This document shows positions 7,688 through 16,008 of a DNA stretch of 34,199 nt, one piece after another. The notes beneath the pieces were generated by a model, which saw nothing but the letters and a program-made list of their open reading frames with translations, made no database searches and was not told the DNA's origin. The stretch is from Burkholderiales bacterium (GTDB lineage: Bacteria > Pseudomonadota > Gammaproteobacteria > Burkholderiales > Ga0077523): positions 1-34,199 of the forward strand of contig JAIESW010000032.1 of the NCBI GenBank assembly GCA_019745565.1, in the 5' to 3' direction. Position 1 is the first letter of the stretch, and every line of letters begins with the position of its first letter. The position numbers were made by a program, and so were the translations under genes.

Positions 7688-9067
7688 GTGCCGATCCGCA
7701 GACTCCTCGTAGCCAACCGCGGCGAGATCGCGGTGCGGGTGTTGCGTGCCGCGCGCGAACTCGGCCTGCAGACGGTGGCGGTGCACAGCGACGCCGATCG
7801 CGAAAGCCTCGCGGTGAAGATGGCGGACATCGTGGTCCCCATCGGTCCACCGCAGGCGGCCAAGAGCTATCTCAACGTCGACGCGCTGATGAAGGCGGCG
7901 CTCGATTCGGGCGCCGACGCGGTGCATCCGGGCTATGGCTTCCTCTCGGAGAACGCCGCCTTCGCCGAGAAGGTGGAAGCCGCCGGCCTCACGTTCGTCG
8001 GCCCGACGCCCGAGGCGATCCGCATCATGGGCAACAAGTCGCTCGCTCGCGCGACCGCCGCGAAGGCCGGCGTGCCCTGCGTGCCCGGCAGCGACGGCGT
8101 GGTCGATTCCGTCGACCAGGCGGTGGACTGCGCCGGGAAGATCGGCTGGCCGATCATGATCAAGGCTTCCGCCGGCGGCGGCGGCCGCGGCATCCGCGTC
8201 GCGCACAACGCCGACGAACTGCGCAGCCAGATGACCACGGCGCAGGCCGAGGCGCAGGCCGCCTTCGGCGACAAGAGCGTCTACCTGGAACGCTTCATCC
8301 GCCGCGCGCGTCACGTGGAAGTACAGGTGCTGGGCGACGGCAGGAACGCCGTGCACTGCTTCGAGCGCGAATGTTCGCTGCAGCGCCGGCGCCAGAAGAT
8401 CCTCGAAGAAGCACCTTCGCCCGCTTTGTCGGCGCAGACGCGCACACGTCTGTGCGAATCGGCGGTGCAGCTGGCAAAGTCGGTGGGTTATCGCGGCGCC
8501 GGCACGCTCGAGTACCTGTACGACGACGAATCGCGCGAGTTCTTCTTCATCGAGATGAACACCCGCATCCAGGTCGAGCACCCGATCACCGAGATGATCA
8601 CCGGCGTCGACCTGGTGCGCGAGATGATCCGCATCGCCGGCGGCGAGCCGTTGCGCTTCAAGCAGAGCGACATCGTGATGCGCGGCGCCGCGATCGAATG
8701 CCGCATCAACGCCGAGGACCCGGAGAAGAACTTCATGCCGAGCCCCGGCAAGGTGCACGAAGTCATCCTGCCCGGCGGCCCGGGCGTGCGTGTGGACTCG
8801 ATGCTCTACCCCGGTTACACCGTGCCGCCTTGGTACGATTCGCTGCTCGCCAAGCTGGTGGTGCACGCGGAAGACCGCCCCTCCGCCATCGCCCGCATGC
8901 GGCGGGCGTTACGCGAGCTGCACATCGACGGGGTCAAGACCACGCGCGGCCTGCATCTCAGGCTGATGGACGATCCACGCTTCCAGGCCGCCGATTTCGA
9001 CACCAATGCCCTCGAAGGCTGGCTCGCCGAACGCGCGCCGGCACCCGCCACGACCACCTCGCCTTAA
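7688..9067 (+). CDS. accC: Biotin carboxylase (AccC-like)
   Basis: The 459-residue ATP-grasp enzyme would carboxylate biotin on the carrier using ATP and bicarbonate. The N-terminal PreATP block RRLLVANRGEIAVRVLRAAR begins at residue 4. VHPGYGFLSENAAFA, the glycine-rich ATP loop IKASAGGGGRGIR, HVEVQVLGDG, ECSLQRRRQKILEEAPSPA and the catalytic EMNTRIQVEHPITE are all present. The start is GTG at 7688, 16 bases after the carrier gene. Its place between a tiny BCCP and pxpBC marks it as part of a multi-subunit biotin carboxylase, not the housekeeping acetyl-CoA carboxylase. The symbol reflects the family only. Confidence 0.93.
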   Translation: MPIRRLLVANRGEIAVRVLRAARELGLQTVAVHSDADRESLAVKMADIVVPIGPPQAAKSYLNVDALMKAALDSGADAVHPGYGFLSENAAFAEKVEAAGLTFVGPTPEAIRIMGNKSLARATAAKAGVPCVPGSDGVVDSVDQAVDCAGKIGWPIMIKASAGGGGRGIRVAHNADELRSQMTTAQAEAQAAFGDKSVYLERFIRRARHVEVQVLGDGRNAVHCFERECSLQRRRQKILEEAPSPALSAQTRTRLCESAVQLAKSVGYRGAGTLEYLYDDESREFFFIEMNTRIQVEHPITEMITGVDLVREMIRIAGGEPLRFKQSDIVMRGAAIECRINAEDPEKNFMPSPGKVHEVILPGGPGVRVDSMLYPGYTVPPWYDSLLAKLVVHAEDRPSAIARMRRALRELHIDGVKTTRGLHLRLMDDPRFQAADFDTNALEGWLAERAPAPATTTSP

Positions 9068-9076
9068 GGATCCTCC

Positions 9077-9961
9077 ATGGCAGCCGCAACCGCCCGCTAC
9101 AGCTTCGGAGCCGACGAGCACGTGTTCGTCGAGTTCTCGGAGGATATGTCGCTCGAGTCGTTCTTCAAGGGCATGGCGATCACTGATGCGCTCGCCAAGC
9201 GCAAGGTGCCCGGTGTGACCGAGATCTGCCCGGCGAACGCTTCGTACCTGGTCCGCTTCGACCCGGACGTGATCCATCCGAACGAGATGATGAAGCTGCT
9301 GCAGCAGCTCGAGCGCGACGTCGGCAACGCCGAACTGGAAGTCGCGACCCGCATCATCGAGGTGCCGGTCTACTACGACGATCCGTGGACGCACGAGACG
9401 CTGATGCGCTTTCGCGAACGGCACCAGGACCCCAAGGCGACCGACCTCGAGTACTCCGCGCGGGTCAACGGCTATGCGTCGGTGGATGCGTTCATCGACG
9501 CGCACGCCGGCAGCCCGTGGTTCGTGTCGATGGTGGGTTTCGTCGCGGGGCTGCCGTTCCTGTTCCAGATGGTGGAGCGCGCGAAGCAGATCGAGACGCC
9601 CAAGTACCTGCGCCCCCGCACCGACACGCCGAAGCTCACCATCGGCCACGGCGGCTGCTTCGGGGCGATCTACTCGGTGCGCGGCGCCGGCGGCTACCAG
9701 ATGTACGGCATCACGCCCGCGCCGATCTTCGATCCGGCGCAGAAGCTGCCGTACTTCCGCGAGTTCATGTGCTTCTTCAAGCCCGGGGACATCGTGAAGT
9801 ACCGCAAGATCGACCGCGCCGAGTACGACCGCATGAACGCCCAGGTGGAAGCCGGCACGTACGACCTGCGCATCCGGCCGGTGTCGTTCTCGCTCAAGAA
9901 ATTCCTGGCCGACCCCGCCGCCTACAACAGGAAGCTCGAGGAGACCCTCTATGACCGTTGA
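9077..9961 (+). CDS. pxpB: 5-oxoprolinase subunit B / KipI-type carboxyltransferase domain
   Basis: The 294-residue protein belongs to the PxpB (KipI, allophanate hydrolase subunit 1) family. Conserved stretches include DEHVFVEFSEDM near the N-terminus, IEVPVYYDDPWT, and SMVGFVAGLPFLFQMV. It is about 50 residues longer than typical PxpB, and the segment from about 195 to 240 (HGGCFGAIYSVRGAGGYQMYG) contains the final strands. The family is homologous to the carboxyltransferase domain of urea carboxylase. It overlaps pxpC by 11 bases, implying coupled translation of a heteromer. Confidence 0.88.
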   Translation: MAAATARYSFGADEHVFVEFSEDMSLESFFKGMAITDALAKRKVPGVTEICPANASYLVRFDPDVIHPNEMMKLLQQLERDVGNAELEVATRIIEVPVYYDDPWTHETLMRFRERHQDPKATDLEYSARVNGYASVDAFIDAHAGSPWFVSMVGFVAGLPFLFQMVERAKQIETPKYLRPRTDTPKLTIGHGGCFGAIYSVRGAGGYQMYGITPAPIFDPAQKLPYFREFMCFFKPGDIVKYRKIDRAEYDRMNAQVEAGTYDLRIRPVSFSLKKFLADPAAYNRKLEETLYDR

Positions 9962-10925
9962 GATCGTGAAGCCCGGTCTCGCGACCACCATCCAGGACGC
10001 GGGCCGGCCCGGCTACTACAACGTCGGCATTCCGCTCTCGGGCGCGCTCGACCAGTACTCGTTCCGCTGCGCCAACCTGCTGGTGGGCAACGACGAGAAT
10101 GCGGCCGTCATCGAGTGCACCTTGCTCGCGCCGGAGCTTCTCTTCAACGTGGCCGCCATCGTCGCCGTGACCGGCGCCGACGCGACTCCTCGGGTGAACG
10201 GCACGACGGCGCCACGCAACGAATCGTTCGCGGTGCAGGCGGGCGACAAGGTCACCTTCGACTTCATGCGCTTGGGTGCGCGCGCGTATGTCGCAGTGGC
10301 GGGCGGCATCGACGTGCCGGTCATACTCGGCAGCCGTTCCACCTACGGCCTCGGGGCCTTCGGCGGATTCCAGGGCCGCAAGCTGGCGGTCGGCGACAAA
10401 CTACCCATCGGCAAGCCCTCGGCCGCCGCGAAGGCCGGCCGCCAGCTGCCGGCGGAACTCGCGATGCCGCTGCCGAAGGAAACCGAACTGCGCGTGGTGC
10501 CGGGCCTGTACTTCCACCGCATCACCGAGGCCTCCGCGGACAACTTCTTCGCGGATACGTGGGCCGTGGCACCGGAGGCGGATCGCATCGGCTACCGCTA
10601 CAAGCAGGGCCGACCGTTGCAATGGCGCGATCGCAAGCAACCGTTCGGCGCAGGCTCCGACCCTTCCAACATCGTGGACGCCGGTTATCCGTACGGCTCG
10701 ATCCAGGTGCCGGGCGGCGTCGAGCCCATCATCCTGCATCGCGACGCGGTCTCGGGCGGTGGCTACGCCATGATCGGCACGATCATCAGCGCCGACATGG
10801 ACAAGATCGCCCAGATGCAACCCAACTACAAAGCTCGGTTCGTGCGCGTGGACATGGATGCCGCGCTCGCGGCCCGCGCCGAGTACAAGGCGCGGCTCGA
10901 CCGCGTCCGCAAGGCGCTCGCGTAG
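9951..10925 (+). CDS. pxpC: 5-oxoprolinase subunit C / KipA-type carboxyltransferase domain
   Basis: The 324-residue protein is of the PxpC (KipA, allophanate hydrolase subunit 2) family. It opens with VEIVKPGLATTIQDAGRPGY and contains SGALDQYSFRCANLLVGN, VAGGIDVPVILGSRSTYGLGAFGG and, near the end, PYGSIQVPGGVEPIILHRD. With PxpB it would form the carboxyltransferase-like catalytic unit. Length and motif order are normal. The start overlaps the end of pxpB. Confidence 0.9.
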   Translation: MTVEIVKPGLATTIQDAGRPGYYNVGIPLSGALDQYSFRCANLLVGNDENAAVIECTLLAPELLFNVAAIVAVTGADATPRVNGTTAPRNESFAVQAGDKVTFDFMRLGARAYVAVAGGIDVPVILGSRSTYGLGAFGGFQGRKLAVGDKLPIGKPSAAAKAGRQLPAELAMPLPKETELRVVPGLYFHRITEASADNFFADTWAVAPEADRIGYRYKQGRPLQWRDRKQPFGAGSDPSNIVDAGYPYGSIQVPGGVEPIILHRDAVSGGGYAMIGTIISADMDKIAQMQPNYKARFVRVDMDAALAARAEYKARLDRVRKALA

Positions 10926-10976
10926 CGCGCTTTAAGTCCCACACGTTCAATCCGCGTGCCCCACAGGAGACCTGAA

Positions 10977-12059
10977 ATGCAGAAGCAACTCACGAAGACC
11001 GCACTGGCACTCGGCACCATCGCCCTGTTCGCCGGCCTCGCGGGCAGTGCCGTCGCCGCCGACTGGTTCCCCTTCAAGGTGGAGAGGATGGATCCGCCGT
11101 TCTCGCCCGACGCCAAGCCGACGCTCGTCGACTACGTCCCGCTGACAAAGGCTTCGAAGAAGTGGGATATCTGTGTCTCGTTCCCGCACATGAAGGATGC
11201 CTACTGGCTCGGCGTGGACTACGGCGTCGCGGAGGAAGCCAAGCGCCTGGGCGTGAAGATGCAGCTGGTGGAAGCCGGCGGCTACACCAACCTCGCGAAG
11301 CAGATCTCGCAGATCGAGGATTGCGTGTCGCGCGGTGCGCAGGCAGTGGTGATCGGTGCCATCTCGGCCGACGGCCTCAACGGCGTCATCAAGACCATCG
11401 CCGCCAAGAAGATCCCGGTGATCGACGTCATCAACGGCATCAATTCCCCGGACATCTCGGCCAAGTCGCTGGTGAGCTTCCAGACCATGGGCGCACAGGC
11501 CGGTGAGTTCATCGCCAAGATGCACCCGAAGGGTTCGCCCGCGGTGAAGGTGGGCTGGTTCCCGGGTCCGGCCGGTGCCGGCTGGGTGGAAGCCGCGCAC
11601 AAGGGTTTCATGGAAGCGACCAAGGATTCGGCCCTGGTCATCCTGGAACCCAAGTACGGCGATACCGGCAAGGAAGCCCAGACCAAGCTGATCGAGGACG
11701 TGCTGCAGGCGCACCCCGATGTCGCTTACCTCGTCGGCCCCGCAGTCAACTCCGAAGCGGCGGTCGCGATCCTGCGCGAGCGCAACCTCGACAAGAAGAT
11801 CAAGGTGGTCGCGTTCCACACCAACCCGGGCGCGGTGGACGGCATCCAGAAGGGCCGCATCCTGGGCGCGCCGTCGGACTCCATGGTGATCCAGGGCCGC
11901 ATCGCGATCGACCAGGCCGTGCGCATCCTCGAAGGCAAGGAGTACATGAAGCACGTCGGTCCGAAGATCTTCATGGTGGACCAGAACAACATCAAGACGC
12001 TGCCGCGTGAAATCCTGCTGGCCCCGGTCGACTACAAACCGGTCTTCTCGGTGAAGTGA
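10977..12059 (+). CDS. TorT-like periplasmic binding protein of an ABC transporter
   Basis: This 360-residue exported protein has a signal peptide (about 1-28, ending AVA) and a type I periplasmic-binding fold. Mature-end DWFPFKVE and ICVSFPHMKDAYWLGVDYGV recall TorT, the trimethylamine N-oxide sensor partner. ISQIEDCVSRGAQAVVIGAISADG and VIDVINGI are typical of sugar-type binding proteins. AGGAGA sits before the ATG at 10977. No TorS-type sensor kinase is nearby; instead RbsA/RbsC-like genes follow, so it most likely delivers a substrate to that ABC transporter. The 3' end is partly duplicated about 205 bp downstream. Confidence 0.87.
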   Translation: MQKQLTKTALALGTIALFAGLAGSAVAADWFPFKVERMDPPFSPDAKPTLVDYVPLTKASKKWDICVSFPHMKDAYWLGVDYGVAEEAKRLGVKMQLVEAGGYTNLAKQISQIEDCVSRGAQAVVIGAISADGLNGVIKTIAAKKIPVIDVINGINSPDISAKSLVSFQTMGAQAGEFIAKMHPKGSPAVKVGWFPGPAGAGWVEAAHKGFMEATKDSALVILEPKYGDTGKEAQTKLIEDVLQAHPDVAYLVGPAVNSEAAVAILRERNLDKKIKVVAFHTNPGAVDGIQKGRILGAPSDSMVIQGRIAIDQAVRILEGKEYMKHVGPKIFMVDQNNIKTLPREILLAPVDYKPVFSVK

Positions 12060-12420
12060 GCTGCACTCCCCGACTGCATCGGGGAGCGCAGTACACCCCT
12101 TCCCCCACTGAAAGTGGGGGAAGGTTGGGATGGGGGCCCGGCGGTCAACCACTGTGCAAACCTTTGCCCCCACCCCAACCCTCCCCCGACGTAGTCGGGG
12201 GAGGGAGTTGTGCCCTGAAGGTTGTTCCCGGCGGATTGCGAGCCGATCTTTCTTGGTGAAGTGAGCTGCACTCTCCGACTGCGTCGGGGAGTGCAGTACA
12301 CCCCTTCCCCCACTGAAAGTGGGGGAAGGTTGGGATGGGGGCCCGGCGGTTAACTACTGCGCAAACCTTTGCCCCCACCCCAACCCTCCCCCGACCGCGT
12401 CGGGGGAGGGAGTTGTACCC
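12051..12420 (+). repeat. Two diverged tandem copies (period about 205 bp) with nested palindromes
   Basis: The block starting GTGAAGTGAGCTGCACT at 12051 recurs from 12256 and runs through three nested palindromes. These are a CTCCCCGA/TCGGGGAG hairpin (12064-12086), a CCTTCCCCCACT/AGTGGGGGAAGG hairpin with a G-run tail, and the inverse element ending GGGGGAGGG. The copies differ at several positions. The first copy includes the last codons and stop of the TorT-like gene. The remaining stretch to the ATPase gene at 12505 holds a short third repeat of GGGAGTTGTACCC-like sequence and no gene. The hairpins could attenuate transcription between binding-protein and transporter genes. Confidence 0.9.
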
Positions 12421-12504
12421 TAAGGGAGTTGTACCCCCCGACAGCCGTTGAACCCTCGCTGCATTCGGTAGAACATCCGTCTCACCTCCCGTCCGCCGCA
12501 GCCC

Positions 12505-14007
12505 ATGCCAGAACTGGTCGAAACCGTCGCGCTCTCCAAGCACTACCCGGGCGTGAAGGCGTTGGACGGTGTGGACTTCAAGCTCGCCGCGGGCGAGGTG
12601 CACGTGCTCTTCGGCGAGAACGGCGCGGGCAAGTCGACGCTGATCACGCTGCTTGCGGGCGCCAATCAGCCAACCTCCGGTCAGATCATCATCGAAGGCC
12701 GCGAGGTCACGCTGCACTCGGTGCTGGACGCACGCCGCCACGGCGTCAGCGCCGTGTTCCAGGAATTCTCGCTGATCCCGACGCTCACCGTCGCGGAGAA
12801 CCTCTTTCTCGGTGACGAAGCGGGACGGCACGGCTTCATCAACCGCCGCGCCCTCACCACTCGCGCGCGCGAACTGCTCGCCGACCTGCAGTTCGACCTC
12901 GATCCCGCGCGCCGCGTGTCGACGCTGACGCGCGCGGAACAGCAGATGGTCGAGATCGCCAAGGGCTTCCGCAGCAAGCTGCGCGTGCTGATCCTGGACG
13001 AGCCCACCGCGTCGCTCACCGACCGCGAGACCGAGCGCCTCTTCACGCTGATCGGTCGCCTCAAAGCCGAAGGCGCCGGCATCATCTACATCACCCACCG
13101 GATGCAGGAGATCGCGCGCATCGGCGATCGCGTCACGGTGCTGCGCGACGGCCGCAAGATCGGCACCGTCGACGCCAGGACCACCTCGGAAGATCAGCTG
13201 ATCGAGATGATGACCGGCCGCACGATCTCGGAGATCTATCCCAAGATCGCTTCGAATCCGGGTGACGTACTGCTCGAGGTGGAAGGGCTGCGTTCCAGCG
13301 CCGGCGTGCACGACGCCAGTATCACCGTGCGCCGCGGCGAGATCGTGGGTCTCGCCGGACTGGTGGGATCCGGTAAATCCGAGCTGATGCGCGCCGTCTT
13401 CGGCATCGACCGCATCGTGGCCGGCACTGTGCGCTTCAAGGGTCAGGACGTCACGCATGCCTCGCCCGACGAGATGCTGAAGCGCGGCCTGTTCTACCTG
13501 CCGCCCGATCGCAAGGCCGAGGGGCTCGTGCTGCCGTTCACCGCACGATCGAACATCGCGCTGCCGGCGCTGCGCGCGAAGCTGAAGGGTATGTTCGGCC
13601 TGATCTCGGCCGGAAAGCACGCAACGCTGACGCGCGACGCCGCGCAGCACGTGGAACTGGCGGACCGCAACGTCGGGCGGTCCGTGGCAGTGCTCTCCGG
13701 CGGCAACCAACAAAAAGTATTGTTCGCGAAGGGTCTCGGCATCAACGCCGACTTGTACGTGCTGGACGAGCCCACGGTCGGTGTCGACGTGGGCACGCGC
13801 AGCGCGCTCTATGCGCTCATCAAGCGCCTCTGCGAAGGCGGAGCGGGCGTCGTCCTCGTGTCTTCCGATCTGCCGGAAGTCCTGCACCTGTCGCACCGGG
13901 TGTACGTGACGCGGCGCGGGAGCATCGCGGGCGAACGCCACGGCACGGACATCAACGAGGCCGCCCTGCTGGGCCTGTTCTTCGACCGCGAGCGCGCGGC
14001 GGCCTGA
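12505..14007 (+). CDS. Sugar-type ABC transporter ATP-binding protein, two ABC domains (RbsA/MglA-like)
   Basis: The 500-residue cytoplasmic ATPase has two fused nucleotide-binding domains. Domain 1 has Walker A GENGAGKST (37-45), a signature region LTRAEQQMVEIAKG and Walker B VLILDEPTASL. Domain 2 has a Walker A GLVGSGKSE at about 285, a strong signature LSGGNQQKVLFAKGL and VLDEPTVGVDVG. This layout is typical of the RbsA/MglA family that serves type I binding proteins. No clear Shine-Dalgarno is seen before the ATG at 12505, and 445 bp of repeats separates it from the binding-protein gene. It may depend on read-through or a separate promoter. Confidence 0.93.
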   Translation: MPELVETVALSKHYPGVKALDGVDFKLAAGEVHVLFGENGAGKSTLITLLAGANQPTSGQIIIEGREVTLHSVLDARRHGVSAVFQEFSLIPTLTVAENLFLGDEAGRHGFINRRALTTRARELLADLQFDLDPARRVSTLTRAEQQMVEIAKGFRSKLRVLILDEPTASLTDRETERLFTLIGRLKAEGAGIIYITHRMQEIARIGDRVTVLRDGRKIGTVDARTTSEDQLIEMMTGRTISEIYPKIASNPGDVLLEVEGLRSSAGVHDASITVRRGEIVGLAGLVGSGKSELMRAVFGIDRIVAGTVRFKGQDVTHASPDEMLKRGLFYLPPDRKAEGLVLPFTARSNIALPALRAKLKGMFGLISAGKHATLTRDAAQHVELADRNVGRSVAVLSGGNQQKVLFAKGLGINADLYVLDEPTVGVDVGTRSALYALIKRLCEGGAGVVLVSSDLPEVLHLSHRVYVTRRGSIAGERHGTDINEAALLGLFFDRERAAA

Positions 14008-14028
14008 ACACCGCGAACCGGAGTCCCC

Positions 14029-15042
14029 ATGACGGAAGTGACCGAAGGCAACTCCCACAACATCCTGAAGAAGCTGTTCCTGCGCATGGGCGTGCTGCCG
14101 GTCCTGCTGGTGATCGCGCTGATCGTCTTCTCGCTCATGTCGAACCAGTTCCTCAAGGTGGACAACCTGGTGAACATGGTGCGCCAGTCGGTGTACCTGA
14201 TCCTGGTGTCCCTCGGCCAGATGCTGGCGCTGGTGACCGGCGGCTTCGACCTCTCGGTGGGGACGATCCTCGCGGTAACGTCGGTGACCTCCGCCATGGT
14301 CATGGCGCATCTGTTCGCTGGCGATCCGAACGCGATCTGGTTCGCGATCACGGTGGGCTGCCTCGCGGGCGTCCTGGCGGGCGGCGTGGTCGGCATCGCC
14401 AACGGCGTCGGCGTCGCGTATCTCGGCGTGTCGCCCTTCATCATGACCATCGGCACGCAGTCGGTCGGGTTCGGCATCGCGCTGCTGATGACCGGCGGGG
14501 TTCCGGTGTCGGGCCTCCCCGGCGAATTGAGCGAAACGCTCGGCTTCGGCCGCATCCTCGGCATTCCGATACCGATCATCCTCACGGCCATCATCGCCAT
14601 CGGGTTCTACATCCTCATGACGCGCACGGCGCGCGGCAACTACCTGCTCGCGGTCGGTGGCAATGCCAAGGCCGCGGCGCTGTCGGGCGTCAACGTGCGC
14701 ACGACGCTGCTGCTCGCCTATGTGCTGTGCGCGCTGGTGACGGCGGTCAGCGGCCTGCTGCTCACCGCCCGCGTGGAGAGCGGCGAATCCAACATCGGCG
14801 GCACCATGGCGCTGGAGTCCATCGCCGCCTGCGTGATCGGCGGAGTGAGTCTGCGCGGCGGCATCGGGCGGGTGGAGAACGTGGTGCTGGGCGCCATCTT
14901 CATCGTGCTGGTGCAGAACGGCATGAACCTGTCGGAAGTGGGCTCTTATGCCCAGATGGTGGTGCTGGGCATCCTGCTGATCGTCGCCGTCATCACCGAC
15001 CAGATCCGGCACCGGATGATCGCCGGCGGCAGCGGGATCTGA
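14029..15042 (+). CDS. ABC transporter permease (RbsC-like)
   Basis: The 337-residue polytopic membrane protein is of the RbsC/BPD_transp_2 family. Several hydrophobic helices are visible, starting near residue 20 (MGVLPVLLVIALIVFSLM). Family motifs include SLGQMLALVTGGFDLSVG, VAYLGVSPFIMTIGTQS, GGNAKAAALSGVNV and CVIGGVSLRGGIGRVENVVLG. It lies 21 bases after the ATPase gene and completes the transporter with the TorT-like protein. The family carries ribose, xylose and other small solutes, so family membership does not fix the substrate. Confidence 0.93.
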   Translation: MTEVTEGNSHNILKKLFLRMGVLPVLLVIALIVFSLMSNQFLKVDNLVNMVRQSVYLILVSLGQMLALVTGGFDLSVGTILAVTSVTSAMVMAHLFAGDPNAIWFAITVGCLAGVLAGGVVGIANGVGVAYLGVSPFIMTIGTQSVGFGIALLMTGGVPVSGLPGELSETLGFGRILGIPIPIILTAIIAIGFYILMTRTARGNYLLAVGGNAKAAALSGVNVRTTLLLAYVLCALVTAVSGLLLTARVESGESNIGGTMALESIAACVIGGVSLRGGIGRVENVVLGAIFIVLVQNGMNLSEVGSYAQMVVLGILLIVAVITDQIRHRMIAGGSGI

Positions 15043-15071
15043 TTGCACGCCGGCGCGCCTTCGGCTAGATT
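15043..15071 (+). promoter_or_regulatory. Sigma70 promoter for the riboswitch-UPF0016 transcript
   Basis: TTGCAC (15043-15048) and TAGATT (15066-15071) are spaced by 17 bp. Transcription would start near 15078, a few bases before the conserved GGGGAGTAG of the leader. The -35 lies right at the permease stop codon. Confidence 0.6.
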
Positions 15072-15077
15072 GCGCGC

Positions 15078-15300
15078 CGTCATCGGGGAGTAGCTGACCG
15101 CCGTATCCGGCGGGGCTCGGTCAGTGGCGCCGGGCCGCCCCAAGCCACTGACGCGCCCCCTCGGGGGGCAGCGAACATCGTGAGCGTGGGGGTGCTTCTC
15201 GATAACATGCTTGGCCCGCAGGCCATGGCGTGAGCGGTTCCCTCAATCCGGCAAGACCGCTGACCACTGACGCCTCGGATCGACCGGGAGGCGGGGTGGT
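15078..15300 (+). ncRNA. yybP-ykoY-type (manganese) riboswitch leader
   Basis: The leader carries the hallmark GGGGAGTAGC (15085-15094) at the 5' side, a first stem (CTGACCG...CGGTCAG), a distal ATAACATGCTTGG segment, and GGCAAGACC (15250-15258) at the 3' side. These are the conserved loop sequences recalled for yybP-ykoY aptamers such as those before E. coli alx and mntP. The class binds Mn2+ and switches on Mn exporters. It lies directly before a UPF0016 gene, a known target. A hairpin (CGCCTC/GAGGCG, 15271-15293) and the downstream GGAG before the start may form the expression platform. Confidence 0.8.
15131..15200. repeat. Second REP-like palindromic element inside the riboswitch
   Basis: The segment has GGGCCGCCCCAAGCC, then GCCCCCTCGGGGGGCAGCGA and GAGCGTGGGGG. 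This is the layout of a palindromic repeat I recall as common in betaproteobacterial intergenic DNA. It lies between the 5' and 3' conserved parts of the riboswitch, in a position where the aptamer has a variable-length helix. It is unrelated to the G-run repeats elsewhere in the window. Confidence 0.55.
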
Positions 15301-15329
15301 CACGTCATCCGTCGGTCGTGGAGCCTCAC

Positions 15330-15905
15330 TTGGAAGCGCTGCTCATTTCGGCCGCCACCGTCGCCTTGGCTGAACTCGGCGACAAGACCCAGCTACTCGC
15401 CTTCATGCTGGCGGCACGCTTTCGCAAGCCGCTGCCCATCGTGCTGGGGATCCTCGTCGCCACGCTGGCGAATCACGGCATCGCGGGAGCGCTCGGCGTG
15501 TGGATCACATCGGCCCTCTCGCCCATGACGTTGCGCTGGGTGCTGGGCTTGTCGTTCATCGCCATTGCCGCATGGATGTTCGTACCCGACAAGATCGACG
15601 GGGCCGAGGACCGCAAGCTCCGCTTCGGCGTCTTCGGAACCACGCTCGCCTGTTTCTTCCTCGCCGAGATGGGCGACAAGACCCAGATTGCCACTATCGC
15701 GCTCGCTGCGCGCTTCCACGACCTCGTTGCGGTGGTAGTGGGCACCACGCTGGGCATGATGCTCGCCAACGTGCCGGCGGTGTACCTGGGTGAACGGTTC
15801 GCCCAGCGCATGCCGAATCGCCTGCTGCACGGGGTGGCTGCGGCAGTGTTCGCCCTGCTGGGGCTCGCGACGTTGCTTGGGATGGGGCGCGCTTTCGGCC
15901 TCTGA
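15330..15905 (+). CDS. TMEM165/GDT1 (UPF0016) family cation exporter, probably Mn2+
   Basis: The integral membrane protein has two homologous halves, each with the family motif E-x-G-D-K-T: AELGDKTQ near residue 14 and AEMGDKTQ near 110. About six membrane helices are visible. Bacterial relatives export Mn2+, in accord with the manganese-type riboswitch upstream. TTG at 15330 is chosen because GGAG lies six bases upstream and the product then starts M-EALLISAATVALAE as in relatives. GTG at 15318 would add four residues and has no clear ribosome site. At 191 residues it is normal for the family. Confidence 0.9.
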   Translation: MEALLISAATVALAELGDKTQLLAFMLAARFRKPLPIVLGILVATLANHGIAGALGVWITSALSPMTLRWVLGLSFIAIAAWMFVPDKIDGAEDRKLRFGVFGTTLACFFLAEMGDKTQIATIALAARFHDLVAVVVGTTLGMMLANVPAVYLGERFAQRMPNRLLHGVAAAVFALLGLATLLGMGRAFGL

Positions 15906-16008
15906 GGCAGGACTACCCTATGATCGATGCAGTCTCCCCTCCCCCTGGGAGAGCGGCCGGGCACGAGGGAAGAGCGCGCCCGGCACCACACACCACGAGG
16001 AATCCAAG

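Noticed and set aside
12145..15048. 967-codon open frame on the minus strand opposite the ABC transporter genes
   Set aside because: It is His/Arg/Asp/Gln-rich antisense shadow sequence of GC-rich genes. The plus strand has clear ABC ATPase and permease motifs.
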